Of a stretch of 64,000 bases of DNA, positions 43,234-52,689 are shown one piece after another; within the stretch, counting starts at the first letter, position 1; each line of letters starts with the position of its first letter. Under the pieces are notes generated by a model that had not been told where the DNA came from, searched no databases, and saw nothing but the letters and a program-made list of their open reading frames with translations. The position numbers and the translations under genes were made by a program. The stretch spans positions 930,001 through 994,000 of the forward strand of contig NZ_CP028561.1 of the NCBI RefSeq assembly GCF_002165255.2. Reading direction: 5' to 3'. This DNA is from Acinetobacter sp. WCHA45. GTDB taxonomy: Bacteria > Pseudomonadota > Gammaproteobacteria > Pseudomonadales > Moraxellaceae.

Positions 43234-44243
43234 TGTCACCTCTGATGCGCGCACGATTTCACCGTTTTAGACAAAATAAATTGGGCGTTCGTTGTCTCAT
43301 TCTATTTTCAATCATTTTTATTTTGTCATTATTTGCTGAGATTATTGCTAACGATAAACCTTTGTTGGTTCGTTATCAGCAGTCTTTTTATTTTCCTATT
43401 TTTAAAGACTATCCAGAAACCACGTTCGGTGGTGTCTTTGAAACGGCGACAGATTATCAAGACCCTGCGGTAAAACAACTAATTCAAAATCAAGGCTGGA
43501 TGATTTCTCCACCCGTTGCATTTTCTTATCAGTCACCAAATCTTTCGCTTACTGTACCAGTTCCCTCCAAACCGAGTTCACAAAACTGGCTTGGAACGGA
43601 TGATCAGGGACGAGATGTATTCGCTCGTATTCTCTACGGTTTACGTGTTTCTCTCCTATTTGGCTTTGCTCTGACACTTTGTTCCGCCGTGATTGGTGTT
43701 ATTGTCGGTGCAATTCAGGGCTATTACGGTGGTTGGATCGATTTAATTGGGCAACGTGTCTTAGAAGTATGGGGTGGTTTACCTATGCTTTTTATCGTCA
43801 TGATTTTGGTCAGTATGTTTAGCCCTAGTGTCTATTGGTTGTTTTTGATCATGTTGTTGTTTGGTTGGACAGAATTAGTGGGTTTAGTCAGAGCAGAGTT
43901 TTTGCGTGCCCGAAATTTTGATTATGTTCGTGCGGCTCAAGCCTTGGGTGTTCGTGATCATCAAATTATTTTTAAGCATATTTTACCCAATGCCATGAGT
44001 TCTAGCTTGTCGCAAATCCCTTTTATGTTGACCGCCAATATTATCGCTTTAACTGCATTAGATTTTTTGGGTTATGGTTTACCACCAGATGCTGCTTCAC
44101 TTGGGGAGCTATTATTACAGGGTAAAAATAACCTAGATTCACCTTGGTTGGTACTTTCAGGATTCTTTACTTTAGCAATTGTACTTTCTTTACTGATTTA
44201 TATTGGGGAGGCGGCGCGTGATGCATTCGACCCAAGACGATAA
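43230..44243 (+). CDS. yejE: YejE-like ABC transporter permease
   Basis: 337 aa, the second permease of the importer. One N-terminal helix and a periplasmic stretch with NWLGTDDQGRDVFARILYGLR (the block that marks DppC/OppC/YejE proteins) precede five more helices; the EAA loop is ARNFDYVRAAQALGVRDHQI. It overlaps yejB (4 bp) and yejF (23 bp), so the three are translated together. Confidence 0.95.
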   Translation: MMSPLMRARFHRFRQNKLGVRCLILFSIIFILSLFAEIIANDKPLLVRYQQSFYFPIFKDYPETTFGGVFETATDYQDPAVKQLIQNQGWMISPPVAFSYQSPNLSLTVPVPSKPSSQNWLGTDDQGRDVFARILYGLRVSLLFGFALTLCSAVIGVIVGAIQGYYGGWIDLIGQRVLEVWGGLPMLFIVMILVSMFSPSVYWLFLIMLLFGWTELVGLVRAEFLRARNFDYVRAAQALGVRDHQIIFKHILPNAMSSSLSQIPFMLTANIIALTALDFLGYGLPPDAASLGELLLQGKNNLDSPWLVLSGFFTLAIVLSLLIYIGEAARDAFDPRR

Positions 44244-45816
44244 TACGGTTTCAAATCCAGCTTTATTAAGGGTTAAGCAACTCAGCATTCACAATGAAAC
44301 AGGACATCGTCTTGTGAAAGATTTGAGTTTTGATGTTTACCCTGCAAAGACTGTTGCGATTGTGGGAGAAAGTGGGTCTGGTAAATCAATCAGTGCTTTG
44401 GCTTTATTGGGATTGTTACCTAATAATCTAACAGTACAAGGACAAGTTGAGTTTGCAAGTCAAGCGCTGTTGTCTTTAAGTCCAATTCATTTACAGCAGG
44501 TTCGAGGCAAGCGGATTGCCATTATTTTCCAAGAACCAATGACTGCATTAAATCCTTTGCATCATGTCGAAAAAATGATGGCTGAAAGCTTGATTTTGCG
44601 TGGTATTTCTACAGCGGATATTCGACAACAGACGCTTTCTTTATTGCAGGATGTTGGGATTGCTGAAGCAGCGCAAATTCTTAAGTGCTATCCACATGAG
44701 TTGTCGGGTGGGCAACGACAGCGTGTGATGTTGGCGATGGCTTTGGCTTTAGAGCCAGAGATTTTGATTGCGGATGAACCAACAACAGCATTGGATGTGG
44801 TTTTACAGACGCAAATTTTAGCTTTATTAAAAAAACTACAACAGCAACGAAACATGGCGATGATTTTGATTAGCCATGACTTAAATCTGGTTAAGCAATA
44901 TACAGATCATGTGGTCGTGCTGAATCAAGGTCAGGTAGAAGAGCAGGGTAGTACGACTGAAATTTTTACACACCCCAAAACTGCATATACACGAAATTTA
45001 CTCAATCACGATTTTGGACAAGCTCTATCGCTAACGCCGAGCGAGACATTACTTGAACTAAAAAATGTCACGGTCAAATATCCTATCAAACGTGGTTTAT
45101 TGAACCAAATTAAAGCGTATAAGGTCGCAGCGGACTCAATACATTTCAATTTGTCCAAAGGCGAGTCTTTGGGTATTGTTGGTGAGAGTGGTTCGGGAAA
45201 ATCATCATTGGCTTTAGCGATTGCACGTTTGATTTCAAGTGAAGGCGAAATTTGCTTGCAGTTTCAAAACTTAAATCAACTCAATCAAAAACAACTTCGC
45301 CCCCTACGCCGTGATTTTCAAATTGTATTTCAAGATCCATTTAGTAGCCTAAATCCTCGGATGTCTGTTGAACAAATTATTGCGGAAGGGCTTCACCTTC
45401 AAAATATTACTAAGCAACGATCTGATGAGGAAATTGATGACGTTTTAACGAAAGTTGAACTCTCTTTGGAGGATAAAAACAAATATCCGCATCAACTTTC
45501 AGGTGGTCAACGACAAAGGGTCGCACTGGCACGCGCTTTAGTTTTAAAACCGAAGCTGATTATTCTAGATGAACCAACTTCTGCCTTGGATCGAGTAACA
45601 CAACGTTCAATCATTGCGTTGTTGCGTCGTTTACAGCAACAGGAGCAGATTAGTTATTTATTTATCAGTCATGACTTGCAAGTCATTAAAGCCTTGTGCC
45701 AAAAAGTCATGGTGATGCATCATGCGAAAGTATTGGAATATCAAGCAACAGCACTTTTATTTAGTCAGCCTCAAACAGCGTATACCCGTCAATTGATTGC
45801 CGCGAGCGAATATTAG
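44221..45816 (+). CDS. yejF: YejF-like ABC transporter ATPase, two nucleotide-binding domains
   Basis: 531 aa from ATG 44221 (GGGGAGG nine bases upstream; a longer frame opens at TTG 44203). Two full ABC domains are in tandem: Walker A GESGSGKS twice, signature LSGGQRQR twice, and Walker B ILIADEPTTALD and IILDEPTSALD. Each domain carries the Opp/Dpp-type C-terminal piece. It powers YejBE. It is the last gene of the mltD-yejABEF unit. Confidence 0.95.
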   Translation: MHSTQDDNTVSNPALLRVKQLSIHNETGHRLVKDLSFDVYPAKTVAIVGESGSGKSISALALLGLLPNNLTVQGQVEFASQALLSLSPIHLQQVRGKRIAIIFQEPMTALNPLHHVEKMMAESLILRGISTADIRQQTLSLLQDVGIAEAAQILKCYPHELSGGQRQRVMLAMALALEPEILIADEPTTALDVVLQTQILALLKKLQQQRNMAMILISHDLNLVKQYTDHVVVLNQGQVEEQGSTTEIFTHPKTAYTRNLLNHDFGQALSLTPSETLLELKNVTVKYPIKRGLLNQIKAYKVAADSIHFNLSKGESLGIVGESGSGKSSLALAIARLISSEGEICLQFQNLNQLNQKQLRPLRRDFQIVFQDPFSSLNPRMSVEQIIAEGLHLQNITKQRSDEEIDDVLTKVELSLEDKNKYPHQLSGGQRQRVALARALVLKPKLIILDEPTSALDRVTQRSIIALLRRLQQQEQISYLFISHDLQVIKALCQKVMVMHHAKVLEYQATALLFSQPQTAYTRQLIAASEY

Positions 45817-45830
45817 CATTGAAATTAAAT

Positions 45831-45893
45831 TGACATATGATATTGTCAGTTTATCGAAAGAACGCTTGACAGTTACAATAATCAGATTAAATT
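45831..45893 (+). promoter_or_regulatory. Promoter with upstream dyad before the Old Yellow Enzyme gene
   Basis: TTGACA (45866-45871), a 16-bp spacer and TAAATT (45888-45893) precede the gene by about 35 bases. A dyad TGACA-n8-TGTCA (45831-45848) lies just upstream and could be a regulator site. Confidence 0.6.
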
Positions 45894-45927
45894 AGGGCAA
45901 ATACTCTAATTGGGACAGAGGATGACC

Positions 45928-47172
45928 ATGAGTCAGATTGCAGACAGTATTCAAATTCGTAATACCACATTTAAAAACCGCATTATCAAAGGTGCCATGA
46001 GTGAAGCACTTGCTAATCACGAAGGGCAGCCAAATGAATTGCACATAGGCTTGTATGAGGCATGGGCAAAAGGTGGTTTAGGTTGTGCGATTACAGGCAA
46101 TGTGATGGTCAATATTGCTGCCAAAAATGAGCCTGGCGTGGTTGCGATTGAAACTGAACGTGACTTAGCAAAATTAAAGCAATGGGCTGATGTTGGTAAA
46201 AAATATGGCATGGTGCAGTTGATTCAATTGTCTCACCCTGGTCGCCAATGTCCAAAAGGTTTGAATAAAGAAACTGTTGCGCCATCGGCAGTTCCTTTTA
46301 GTCCAATGCTTGCAGCAATGTTTGGAACTCCCCGAGAACTTAAACATGAAGAAATCTTAGATATTATTCAACGTTTTGCAACAGCCGCAGCAGTGTGTGA
46401 AAAAGCAGGATTTGAAGGTGTGCAGCTTCATGGGGCTCATGGTTATCTGATTAGCCAGTTCCTATCTCCATTAACCAATAAACGTACCGATCAATGGGGT
46501 GGTTCGATTGAGAATCGTATGCGTTTCTTGGTTGAAATTTATAAGGCTGTCCGTGCTGCAACATCAGAAAACTTTATTATTTCTGTGAAACTTAATTCAG
46601 CTGATTTCCAACGTGGTGGAATCACAGAAGAAGATGTCATTACTGTATTCAAAACCATTGATGAAGCTGGTATTGATATTATCGAAATCTCAGGTGGTAC
46701 CTATGAAGCACCTGCAATGGCAGGTGCTAAAGCTGAATCACGTAAAGCCAGTACCATTGCACGAGAAGCGTATTTCTTAGAATTTGCTGAAAAAATTCGT
46801 CAGCATGTGGCGTGCAAATTGATGGTAACGGGTGGTTTCCGTACAGTAGCAGGAATGAATGCAGCACTTCAAAGTGGTGCATGTGATTTTATTGGTATTG
46901 CTCGACCACTTGCAGTGGAAACGGATCTTACTGATCGTTTAATTGCAGGCAATGATGTACGTTATGCCGTGAATAAAATTAAAACAGGGATTCCTTTTGT
47001 TGATAAAATGGCAATCATGGAAATTATTTGGTATGCGGCACAATTTAAAGCGATTGGGCAGGGTAAAAAACCAAATCCTAAATTGTCACCTTTAATTGTG
47101 TTTTTGAATTATGCAAAAGGCAATATCAAGGCTGTTGTTAAAGGTCGGGTGAATTCGCGTAAATCGGCATAA
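45928..47172 (+). CDS. NADH:flavin oxidoreductase (Old Yellow Enzyme family)
   Basis: 414 aa from ATG 45928, with AGAGG six bases upstream. It is a TIM-barrel FMN enzyme: IKGAMSEALA at the start, LIQLSHPGRQCP (substrate/flavin His), GFEGVQLHGAHGYLISQFLSP and the phosphate-binding MVTGGFRTVAGM and CDFIGIARPLAVE. It reduces activated C=C bonds with NAD(P)H. The thermophilic-type cysteine site is not evident. A C-terminal tail of ~60 residues (EIIWYAAQFKAIGQGKK...) is as found in related Acinetobacter and Pseudomonas proteins. It is a single gene; the substrate is unknown. Confidence 0.9.
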   Translation: MSQIADSIQIRNTTFKNRIIKGAMSEALANHEGQPNELHIGLYEAWAKGGLGCAITGNVMVNIAAKNEPGVVAIETERDLAKLKQWADVGKKYGMVQLIQLSHPGRQCPKGLNKETVAPSAVPFSPMLAAMFGTPRELKHEEILDIIQRFATAAAVCEKAGFEGVQLHGAHGYLISQFLSPLTNKRTDQWGGSIENRMRFLVEIYKAVRAATSENFIISVKLNSADFQRGGITEEDVITVFKTIDEAGIDIIEISGGTYEAPAMAGAKAESRKASTIAREAYFLEFAEKIRQHVACKLMVTGGFRTVAGMNAALQSGACDFIGIARPLAVETDLTDRLIAGNDVRYAVNKIKTGIPFVDKMAIMEIIWYAAQFKAIGQGKKPNPKLSPLIVFLNYAKGNIKAVVKGRVNSRKSA

Positions 47173-47177
47173 CTGAA

Positions 47178-47861
47178 TTACCACGCCATCGTCCAATAAG
47201 ATTGAAACGTAGAAGCAGACCATTGTCCTTTGATTAAAGATTTTTTAAAGGCTGGTCTGTTTTCTATTTGAGCTAAATAACGCTGTATATGTTTACATTG
47301 ATGGTTGTTTTGTGCGCAAGCGAATAATGGAAACCACATCAAAATATCTGCAACCGTAAATTGATCCCCAGCAAACCATAAATGATCTTTTAAATACTTA
47401 TCAATCATGGTTATTTGTTGCTGTAACGATGGATTTAAATAGCCTTGATCAAATCCATATTTTAAAAATTTTGAAACGAAGCGAACAGGAAATGGTGTAC
47501 GTTGTACAATTTGGTGAAAAATTTGTTTGAGTAGCAGATCGGGGATAAAGGTCGCCTCAGAATAATTCTTCCAATAATAAAAACTTTGAAGTTGTGATCC
47601 TAATAATTTAGTTTGCCCTAATTGGGGATATAGATAAGACAAGTAATCAATAATCGCTGAAGTTTCGGCTAAGATAAAAATTTGCTCTCGATTTATTATT
47701 TCAACAGCAGGAAATTTGGATAATGGATGCGGTGAATTTTTCTTTTGATCTGTGTTTGAATGGTGGTTGATGACTAACTCGTAGGGAAGTCCTAATTCTT
47801 CTAAAAACCAAACGATGCGCTGAGAACGTGAATTTTGTAAGTGGAATAAACGGATTTGCAT
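47178..47861 (-). CDS. Glutathione S-transferase family protein
   Basis: 227 aa. The thioredoxin-like N-terminal domain (IRLFHLQNSRSQRIVWFLEELGLPYEL) has a serine/arginine pair in the place of the catalytic residue; LAETSAIIDYLSYLYP holds the gamma-Glu-binding ES/TS motif. The helical C-terminal domain contains FTVADILMWFPL. It is similar to the yeast Gtt1/YfcG-like branch. It is cytosolic and convergent with the oxidoreductase gene (5 bp apart). The substrate is unknown. Confidence 0.88.
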   Translation of the reverse strand: MQIRLFHLQNSRSQRIVWFLEELGLPYELVINHHSNTDQKKNSPHPLSKFPAVEIINREQIFILAETSAIIDYLSYLYPQLGQTKLLGSQLQSFYYWKNYSEATFIPDLLLKQIFHQIVQRTPFPVRFVSKFLKYGFDQGYLNPSLQQQITMIDKYLKDHLWFAGDQFTVADILMWFPLFACAQNNHQCKHIQRYLAQIENRPAFKKSLIKGQWSASTFQSYWTMAW

Positions 47862-47982
47862 ATTAGGTTTAAATTTATGGTTTTGATCTATTTTTAGTAT
47901 AGGGTAGAAAATATGCTAAGAATAATAAAATAGATTTTTCAAAATAATTATTTTGTAGCAGCTCTATTTATAAAGAACCAAT

Positions 47983-48019
47983 AAAAAAGCCACTGTCTTA
48001 AAGATGCAGTGGCTTTTTT
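47983..48019 (-). terminator. Terminator of tRNA-Glu
   Basis: A 13-bp stem (47983-47995 with 48007-48019, AAAAAAGCCACTG / CAGTGGCTTTTTT) with an 11-base loop, directly downstream of the tRNA on the minus strand. Confidence 0.9.
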
Positions 48020-48024
48020 GAATT

Positions 48025-48100
48025 TGGCGTCCCTACGGGGATTCGAACCCCGGTTACCGCCGTGAAAGGGCGATGTCCTAGGCCTCTAGACGATAGGGAC
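48025..48100 (-). tRNA. tRNA-Glu (anticodon UUC)
   Basis: 76 nt on the minus strand. 5' GTCCCTA pairs with 3' TAGGGAC, then discriminator G and an encoded CCA. The anticodon loop CCTTTCACG has TTC; the T arm GGGGTTCGAATCCCC is perfect. It differs at only a few positions from E. coli tRNA-Glu. Confidence 0.98.
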
Positions 48101-48116
48101 TTCTTGAGGTGGGTGT

Positions 48117-48145
48117 ATATTAGGGCTCTGTCACTAAACTGTCAA
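48117..48145 (-). promoter_or_regulatory. Promoter of tRNA-Glu, overlapping the end of rnt
   Basis: On the minus strand TTGACA (48145-48140), a 17-bp spacer and TAATAT (48122-48117). The -35 lies in the last codons of rnt and the -10 overlaps the rnt stop codon (48122-48120). Transcription would begin about 10 bases before the tRNA. Confidence 0.88.
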
Positions 48146-48785
48146 GAAGATGAGGAGACAGTTTGTTCAAAATATAGCAAAACAGTTCTGCTGTCTTTTG
48201 CGTATCGTATAAAGCAGAATGAGCTTCTTTACCATCAAACTCAATTCCAGCTTGAATACATGCTCTTGCCAATACAGTTTGTCCAAACATCACAGCACTA
48301 AGCGTGACCGTGTCAAAAACTGAAAAACTATGAAAAGGATTTTGGTTTTTAGTTCCTGAACGTGCGATAGCAGCTTGTAAAAAACCTAAATCAAAGTGTG
48401 CATTGTGTCCAACCAGTACAGCATGTGTGCAATGCTGTGCTTTTCGGACTTCATTCAATGATTTAAAAATACGGCGTAAAGCACCGCGTTCATCTTCAGC
48501 CATTGCAACACGCATAGGATTGAAAGGATCAATTCCAATAAAGTCTAAAGAACGACGATCGAGATTAGCACCTTCAAATGGATTAATGTGTGCATGAAAA
48601 GCAGGACCAGGTATAAATTGTCCCTGTTGATCATAGACAATTGGGATACATGCTATTTCAAGCAAAGCATCCGTTTGTGAGTTAAAACCTGCTGTTTCAA
48701 CATCGACTACAACAGGTAAGAATCCACGGAAACGTTGACCAATGACAGGAGCTTGGTTTTCTTCGTGTGTCACACTTTTCTCCAT
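48120..48785 (-). CDS. rnt: Ribonuclease T
   Basis: 221 aa DEDDh 3'-5' exonuclease that trims the 3' ends of tRNA, 5S and 23S rRNA. Exo motifs: [11 protein letters not shown] (D, E), [12 protein letters not shown] (D) and [14 protein letters not shown] (H, D). The N-terminal [11 protein letters not shown] is typical. It begins inside the end of pyrC (16-bp overlap), and its stop codon forms part of the promoter of a tRNA-Glu gene, the kind of RNA this enzyme matures. Confidence 0.96.
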   Translation of the reverse strand: MEKSVTHEENQAPVIGQRFRGFLPVVVDVETAGFNSQTDALLEIACIPIVYDQQGQFIPGPAFHAHINPFEGANLDRRSLDFIGIDPFNPMRVAMAEDERGALRRIFKSLNEVRKAQHCTHAVLVGHNAHFDLGFLQAAIARSGTKNQNPFHSFSVFDTVTLSAVMFGQTVLARACIQAGIEFDGKEAHSALYDTQKTAELFCYILNKLSPHLLDSLVTEP

Positions 48786-49804
48786 TGCAGTGTCTTACCT
48801 GCATGAAGTGGGATAATTTTTTGACCATCAAGATAATCAAATGATTCTGCAACGGTATTTTCTTCTTTCACCAACGTAATGGTTGATGTATTTCTTGGCA
48901 AGCCATAGAAATCAGCACCGAACATACTTGCAAAACCTTCCAAGCGCTCTAACTTGCCAACTTGATCAAATGCTTGTGCATAAAGCTCAATCGCATTTGG
49001 TGCACTATAGCAGCCTGCACAACCACAAGCATTTTCCTTGGCATTTTGAGCGTGTGGCGCACTATCAGTACCTAAGAAGAATTTTGGACTACCGCTTGTT
49101 GCCACTTCTAATAAAGTTGTTTGGTGTGTTTGACGTTTTAAAATCGGCAAGCAATAGAAATGAGGCTTCACACCACCAACCAACATATCATTTCGATTAA
49201 AAAGTAAATGTTGAGGTGTAATTGTTGCAGCTACATTACGATCTTGTTCAAGAACAAAGTTTGCTGCATCACTGGTCGTGATATGTTCAAGTACGACTTT
49301 GAGCTTAGGGAACTGTTTCAATAATGGAGAAAGAATTTCATCCAAGAAACGTTTCTCGCGGTCGAAAATATCTACATGGTTATGAGTTACTTCACCGTGA
49401 AGTAATAAAGGGACTTGATGTTCTTCAAGTTGTTCAATCACTGCATAGACTTTACGAATATCGCTAACGCCATTATCCGAATTTGTCGTTGCGCCAGCGG
49501 GGTATAGTTTGATCGCATTTACATATTCAGATTCTTTGATTTTAAGAACTTCTTGAGGGGAAGTGAAATCTGTAAAATAAAGAACCATACGCGGATCAAA
49601 ATGTAGTCCTTCTGGAACATGAGCGAGAATACGATCTCGATATGCCAAAGCTTCTTCTACAGTTTTGACTGGTGGAACTAAGTTCGGCATACAGATCGCG
49701 CGTGCAAATTGTTTCGCAAGATCTGGAACAGTACGTTTTAAAGCTAATCCATCACGCAAGTGAGCGTGCCAATCATCTGGCTGTAAAAGTGTAATCGTAT
49801 TCAA
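48770..49804 (-). CDS. pyrC: Dihydroorotase (class II)
   Basis: 344 aa if translation starts at TTG 49804, which gives the conserved opening [18 protein letters not shown]; an ATG at 49846 would add 14 residues of AT-rich, unlikely sequence. It cyclises carbamoyl-aspartate in pyrimidine synthesis. Zinc ligands: DDWHAHLRD (two His), the carboxylated Lys in [10 protein letters not shown], His in [16 protein letters not shown], and Asp in LGTDSAPH. Its length matches E. coli PyrC (~348). It overlaps rnt by 16 bp. Confidence 0.96.
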   Translation of the reverse strand: MNTITLLQPDDWHAHLRDGLALKRTVPDLAKQFARAICMPNLVPPVKTVEEALAYRDRILAHVPEGLHFDPRMVLYFTDFTSPQEVLKIKESEYVNAIKLYPAGATTNSDNGVSDIRKVYAVIEQLEEHQVPLLLHGEVTHNHVDIFDREKRFLDEILSPLLKQFPKLKVVLEHITTSDAANFVLEQDRNVAATITPQHLLFNRNDMLVGGVKPHFYCLPILKRQTHQTTLLEVATSGSPKFFLGTDSAPHAQNAKENACGCAGCYSAPNAIELYAQAFDQVGKLERLEGFASMFGADFYGLPRNTSTITLVKEENTVAESFDYLDGQKIIPLHAGKTLQWRKV

Positions 49805-49967
49805 GGTATACTTCAGGCTTAAAAAATAATATAAATAATAATGCATATAGTGTGAAAATGGTAACTACAATTATGGATAAGTGGTTACGCAAAGCGCATG
49901 AAAATATGAGAAATTGTGTTATTTTTATGCTGGACAAGAATACAGCATTATAAGAAGAGTGAGAGGG

Positions 49968-51230
49968 ATGGAAAATCAATATGATATTAAGCAGTTATGT
50001 AAAGAAAAAGAAGATCTAGAACAGTTAGTCATTGCACATTCTAGAACCAAGAAAACACAAAAAAATTTGCCTACCCAACTCGAAAATGAGTTTTGGCAAT
50101 TTAATATTGATCGAACTAGAATCAATGCGATTCAGTTCTTTGGTCAAGGGGTAATTACATATGCGATTTTTGTACTTTTGATTTTACCGTCGAATTTGTT
50201 GGTCATTCGAACAAGCACCCATTTTATTTTAGATTTTGTATATAGCATTTTAAGCTTGGTTGTTGTTGCGGCAGCACTATTTTTATTTTGGGCATTTTCT
50301 CGTTTTAGACGGCTTAACCCATTATTTTATCCTGCAACCTGTGTGATTGTATTTTGTACAATTTTCATTCCCTCATTGTTAATGATGAGTATTTCTAATC
50401 TGGTGCTACAAAACCAGTCGATGGTGTTGATTGCATTCTTATATATGCTGGGTTTTATTTTGAGTGGGCTTAAACCCAAACATATGTTATGGATTGGTTC
50501 TTCAGCAGCAATTGTGATCTTATTGTCGTTATACTTTCTCAAAGTACCCTGTGATTTTTTAATGCTAGGGCGTACGTTTATAGGAAGTCTATTGTTGGGT
50601 TTTTCGATTAGTGTAATGCTCACCTCTAAGGACAGAAAATTATTTCTAAAAACTAAAATATCTGAAATTGATGAGAGAATTCTACGCTTACAAGCATCTG
50701 AACTTTTACATTTAAGCCAACATGACGAGTTAACAAAAGTTTCGAATAGACGTACATTTGAAGAAATGTTTAGTTATTACTATGAACTCGCATGTAAAGA
50801 AAGTAAGGCCATGTCCGTATTATTTATAGATATTGATTATTTTAAAAATTATAACGATTTTTATGGTCATCAGATGGGGGATCAAGTCATTTCCGCGATT
50901 GCGAAAATGATTAAAAGCTCAATTCGGCACATGGATTTCATTGCACGTTATGGGGGCGAGGAATTTGTGGTGCTTTTACCAGAAACATCTGCTCAAGGTG
51001 CATATGCTGTAGCAACCAATATTTATCGAGCGATTGATCGGCAGATGATTCAACATGAAAAATCACTAGTTTCTAATCATGTGACCATTAGTTTGGGTAT
51101 TACGGTGTTTAATGGAAACCCTAAAATTAGTCAAGATTCGGTGATTCATACTGCGGATAAAGCGCTATATAGAGCGAAACAACTTGGACGTAATCAGATT
51201 TACTATCAACCACTTCCCAGTGTTGAGTAA
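49968..51230 (+). CDS. Membrane diguanylate cyclase (GGDEF)
   Basis: 420 aa from ATG 49968 (the frame opens at 49914). A short charged N-terminus is followed by about six membrane helices (about 50-210), then a C-terminal GGDEF domain: HDELTKVSNRRTFEE, IDIDYFKNYND and the active loop RYGGEEF. RxxD (RHMD) five residues before GGEEF is the inhibitory I-site for c-di-GMP. So it should make c-di-GMP under product inhibition, with the membrane part as sensor. A single gene next to the divergent pyrC. Confidence 0.93.
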   Translation: MENQYDIKQLCKEKEDLEQLVIAHSRTKKTQKNLPTQLENEFWQFNIDRTRINAIQFFGQGVITYAIFVLLILPSNLLVIRTSTHFILDFVYSILSLVVVAAALFLFWAFSRFRRLNPLFYPATCVIVFCTIFIPSLLMMSISNLVLQNQSMVLIAFLYMLGFILSGLKPKHMLWIGSSAAIVILLSLYFLKVPCDFLMLGRTFIGSLLLGFSISVMLTSKDRKLFLKTKISEIDERILRLQASELLHLSQHDELTKVSNRRTFEEMFSYYYELACKESKAMSVLFIDIDYFKNYNDFYGHQMGDQVISAIAKMIKSSIRHMDFIARYGGEEFVVLLPETSAQGAYAVATNIYRAIDRQMIQHEKSLVSNHVTISLGITVFNGNPKISQDSVIHTADKALYRAKQLGRNQIYYQPLPSVE

Positions 51231-51238
51231 AGAATAAA

Positions 51239-51268
51239 AAAACCGAATACCACAAGTATCCGGTTTTT
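51239..51268. terminator. Bidirectional terminator between GGDEF gene and L,D-transpeptidase
   Basis: A 12-bp stem (51239-51250 with 51256-51267, one mismatch) has a CACAA loop, an A run before it and a T run after it. Confidence 0.88.
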
Positions 51269-51285
51269 GTATTGAACAATCTAAA

Positions 51286-52488
51286 TTATTCGAGAAATTT
51301 AACGGTAACGCCAGAGCGTACTTTTCCACCGAGGTCATTCGCATCCCAGTTGGTAAGACGGATACAACCGTGTGATGCTGTCTTGGAAATTAATGATGGG
51401 TTTGGCGTACCATGAATACCAAAGGATTTTTTACTTAAACCAATCCAGATATTGCCCACAGGTGCATTTGGGCCTGGTGGTAAGGTCAGTGGTTTAAGGT
51501 TTTTTCCTTGAATAAAGTTTGATGGCGAATAGCTGTAGTATGGATTTTTCGCAACACCGACTACTTTATAGGTACCTGTTGGAGAAGGCGTGTCAGAACT
51601 ACCAATTGTCGCAGGAAATGACGCAATCATCTGGTTACGGCTATTAAACAGATAAAGCTGTTTTGCGCCTTTATGCGCCACGATTAAATGGATGTCTTCA
51701 GGCAAGTCGTTACGGACATTGGCAACAACAATTTTTTCACCTGCTTTCTTAAAGGTTGCAGTTGGATTTAATTTTTTGAGGAAACCTTCATCCATATGAA
51801 ACTTTTCGCCCAACATCTCTGTTACACTCGTGTAGTACAAACCTTTCATTTTTGCTTGTAATGCATAGTCAGAAGGGATTGAATTTGCGTAAGGACCTTT
51901 TAAATCTGCATCCGTAATCGTGTATTCAACATAAGTTGGTTTAGTTTGTTGAGCGACTAAAGCATCCCAAGTTTCTTTAGTCAATTGACCTGTTGGTGTA
52001 AGGCCATTCATTTGTTGAAATGAAGCAATTGCTTTTAGTGTATTTTTACCATTTGAGCCATCAATTGCGCCTGGTGAGGCGTGAGCATTATTCAACATCA
52101 CATGCGCACGTGCATATACAGGAAATTGACCTTTACCAATATTTTCATACCAGTCAGCTGTATTCAAACTGTCTAAAGTCCATGAAACTTTGACAGCTGG
52201 TGCTGTTGTAGTCGTGGTATCGGGTGCATTTTCTAGTTTTTGAGACACTGCCGAAGCAGCTCCCGTATTGACTTGTGGCTCAGAAGCAGCTTGAACAGCA
52301 ACACTTGATGCGGATTGAGCCATTACACTCGATGCAGCAGAACGCTCGATAGATAGTGGATCAATAGGATCTTGAACTGGAGCTGAAATTTTTTTTGGAT
52401 TTAATGGTTGCTCAGTTGTTGGGGTAGCAAAAGCAACATTGGCAATAATACAACTTAAACTCATAGCGAGTAATGAGCGAACGAACAT
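51286..52488 (-). CDS. L,D-transpeptidase (YkuD) with peptidoglycan-binding domain
   Basis: 400 aa from ATG 52488 (a TTG at 52497 extends the frame; TAAGG lies upstream). The signal peptide ends IIANVAFA. A long Ala/Ser/Thr-rich linker, a PG_binding_1 domain (about 130-170: AIDGSNGKNTLKAIASFQ) and the YkuD catalytic domain (about 270-400) follow, with HGTPNP and the SHGCIRL cysteine site. It forms 3-3 cross-links or attaches/exchanges stem-peptide residues in the periplasm. The A. baumannii LdtJ-type enzyme is the nearest recollection. Confidence 0.92.
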   Translation of the reverse strand: MFVRSLLAMSLSCIIANVAFATPTTEQPLNPKKISAPVQDPIDPLSIERSAASSVMAQSASSVAVQAASEPQVNTGAASAVSQKLENAPDTTTTTAPAVKVSWTLDSLNTADWYENIGKGQFPVYARAHVMLNNAHASPGAIDGSNGKNTLKAIASFQQMNGLTPTGQLTKETWDALVAQQTKPTYVEYTITDADLKGPYANSIPSDYALQAKMKGLYYTSVTEMLGEKFHMDEGFLKKLNPTATFKKAGEKIVVANVRNDLPEDIHLIVAHKGAKQLYLFNSRNQMIASFPATIGSSDTPSPTGTYKVVGVAKNPYYSYSPSNFIQGKNLKPLTLPPGPNAPVGNIWIGLSKKSFGIHGTPNPSLISKTASHGCIRLTNWDANDLGGKVRSGVTVKFLE

Positions 52489-52689
52489 GTAATTCAACCT
52501 TAAGAATTATTCATATTGAGATATAAGATATTGCAAGTATTACAGAAAATAGAACAGCTTGCAGTAGCAGTTTTGTGTCCAAGTAAAAAAAAATAGTTGA
52601 AGTCTGATTTGTTGTATGGGTTTTCACTTATAAATTCGAGGTTAACTTTGCTATGATGCACTCAACATGAAAAAATTTAGAGATTGGTC

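Noticed and set aside
48062..48301. 79-aa plus-strand ORF
   Set aside because: Runs across the tRNA-Glu gene and the end of rnt; cannot be a real gene.
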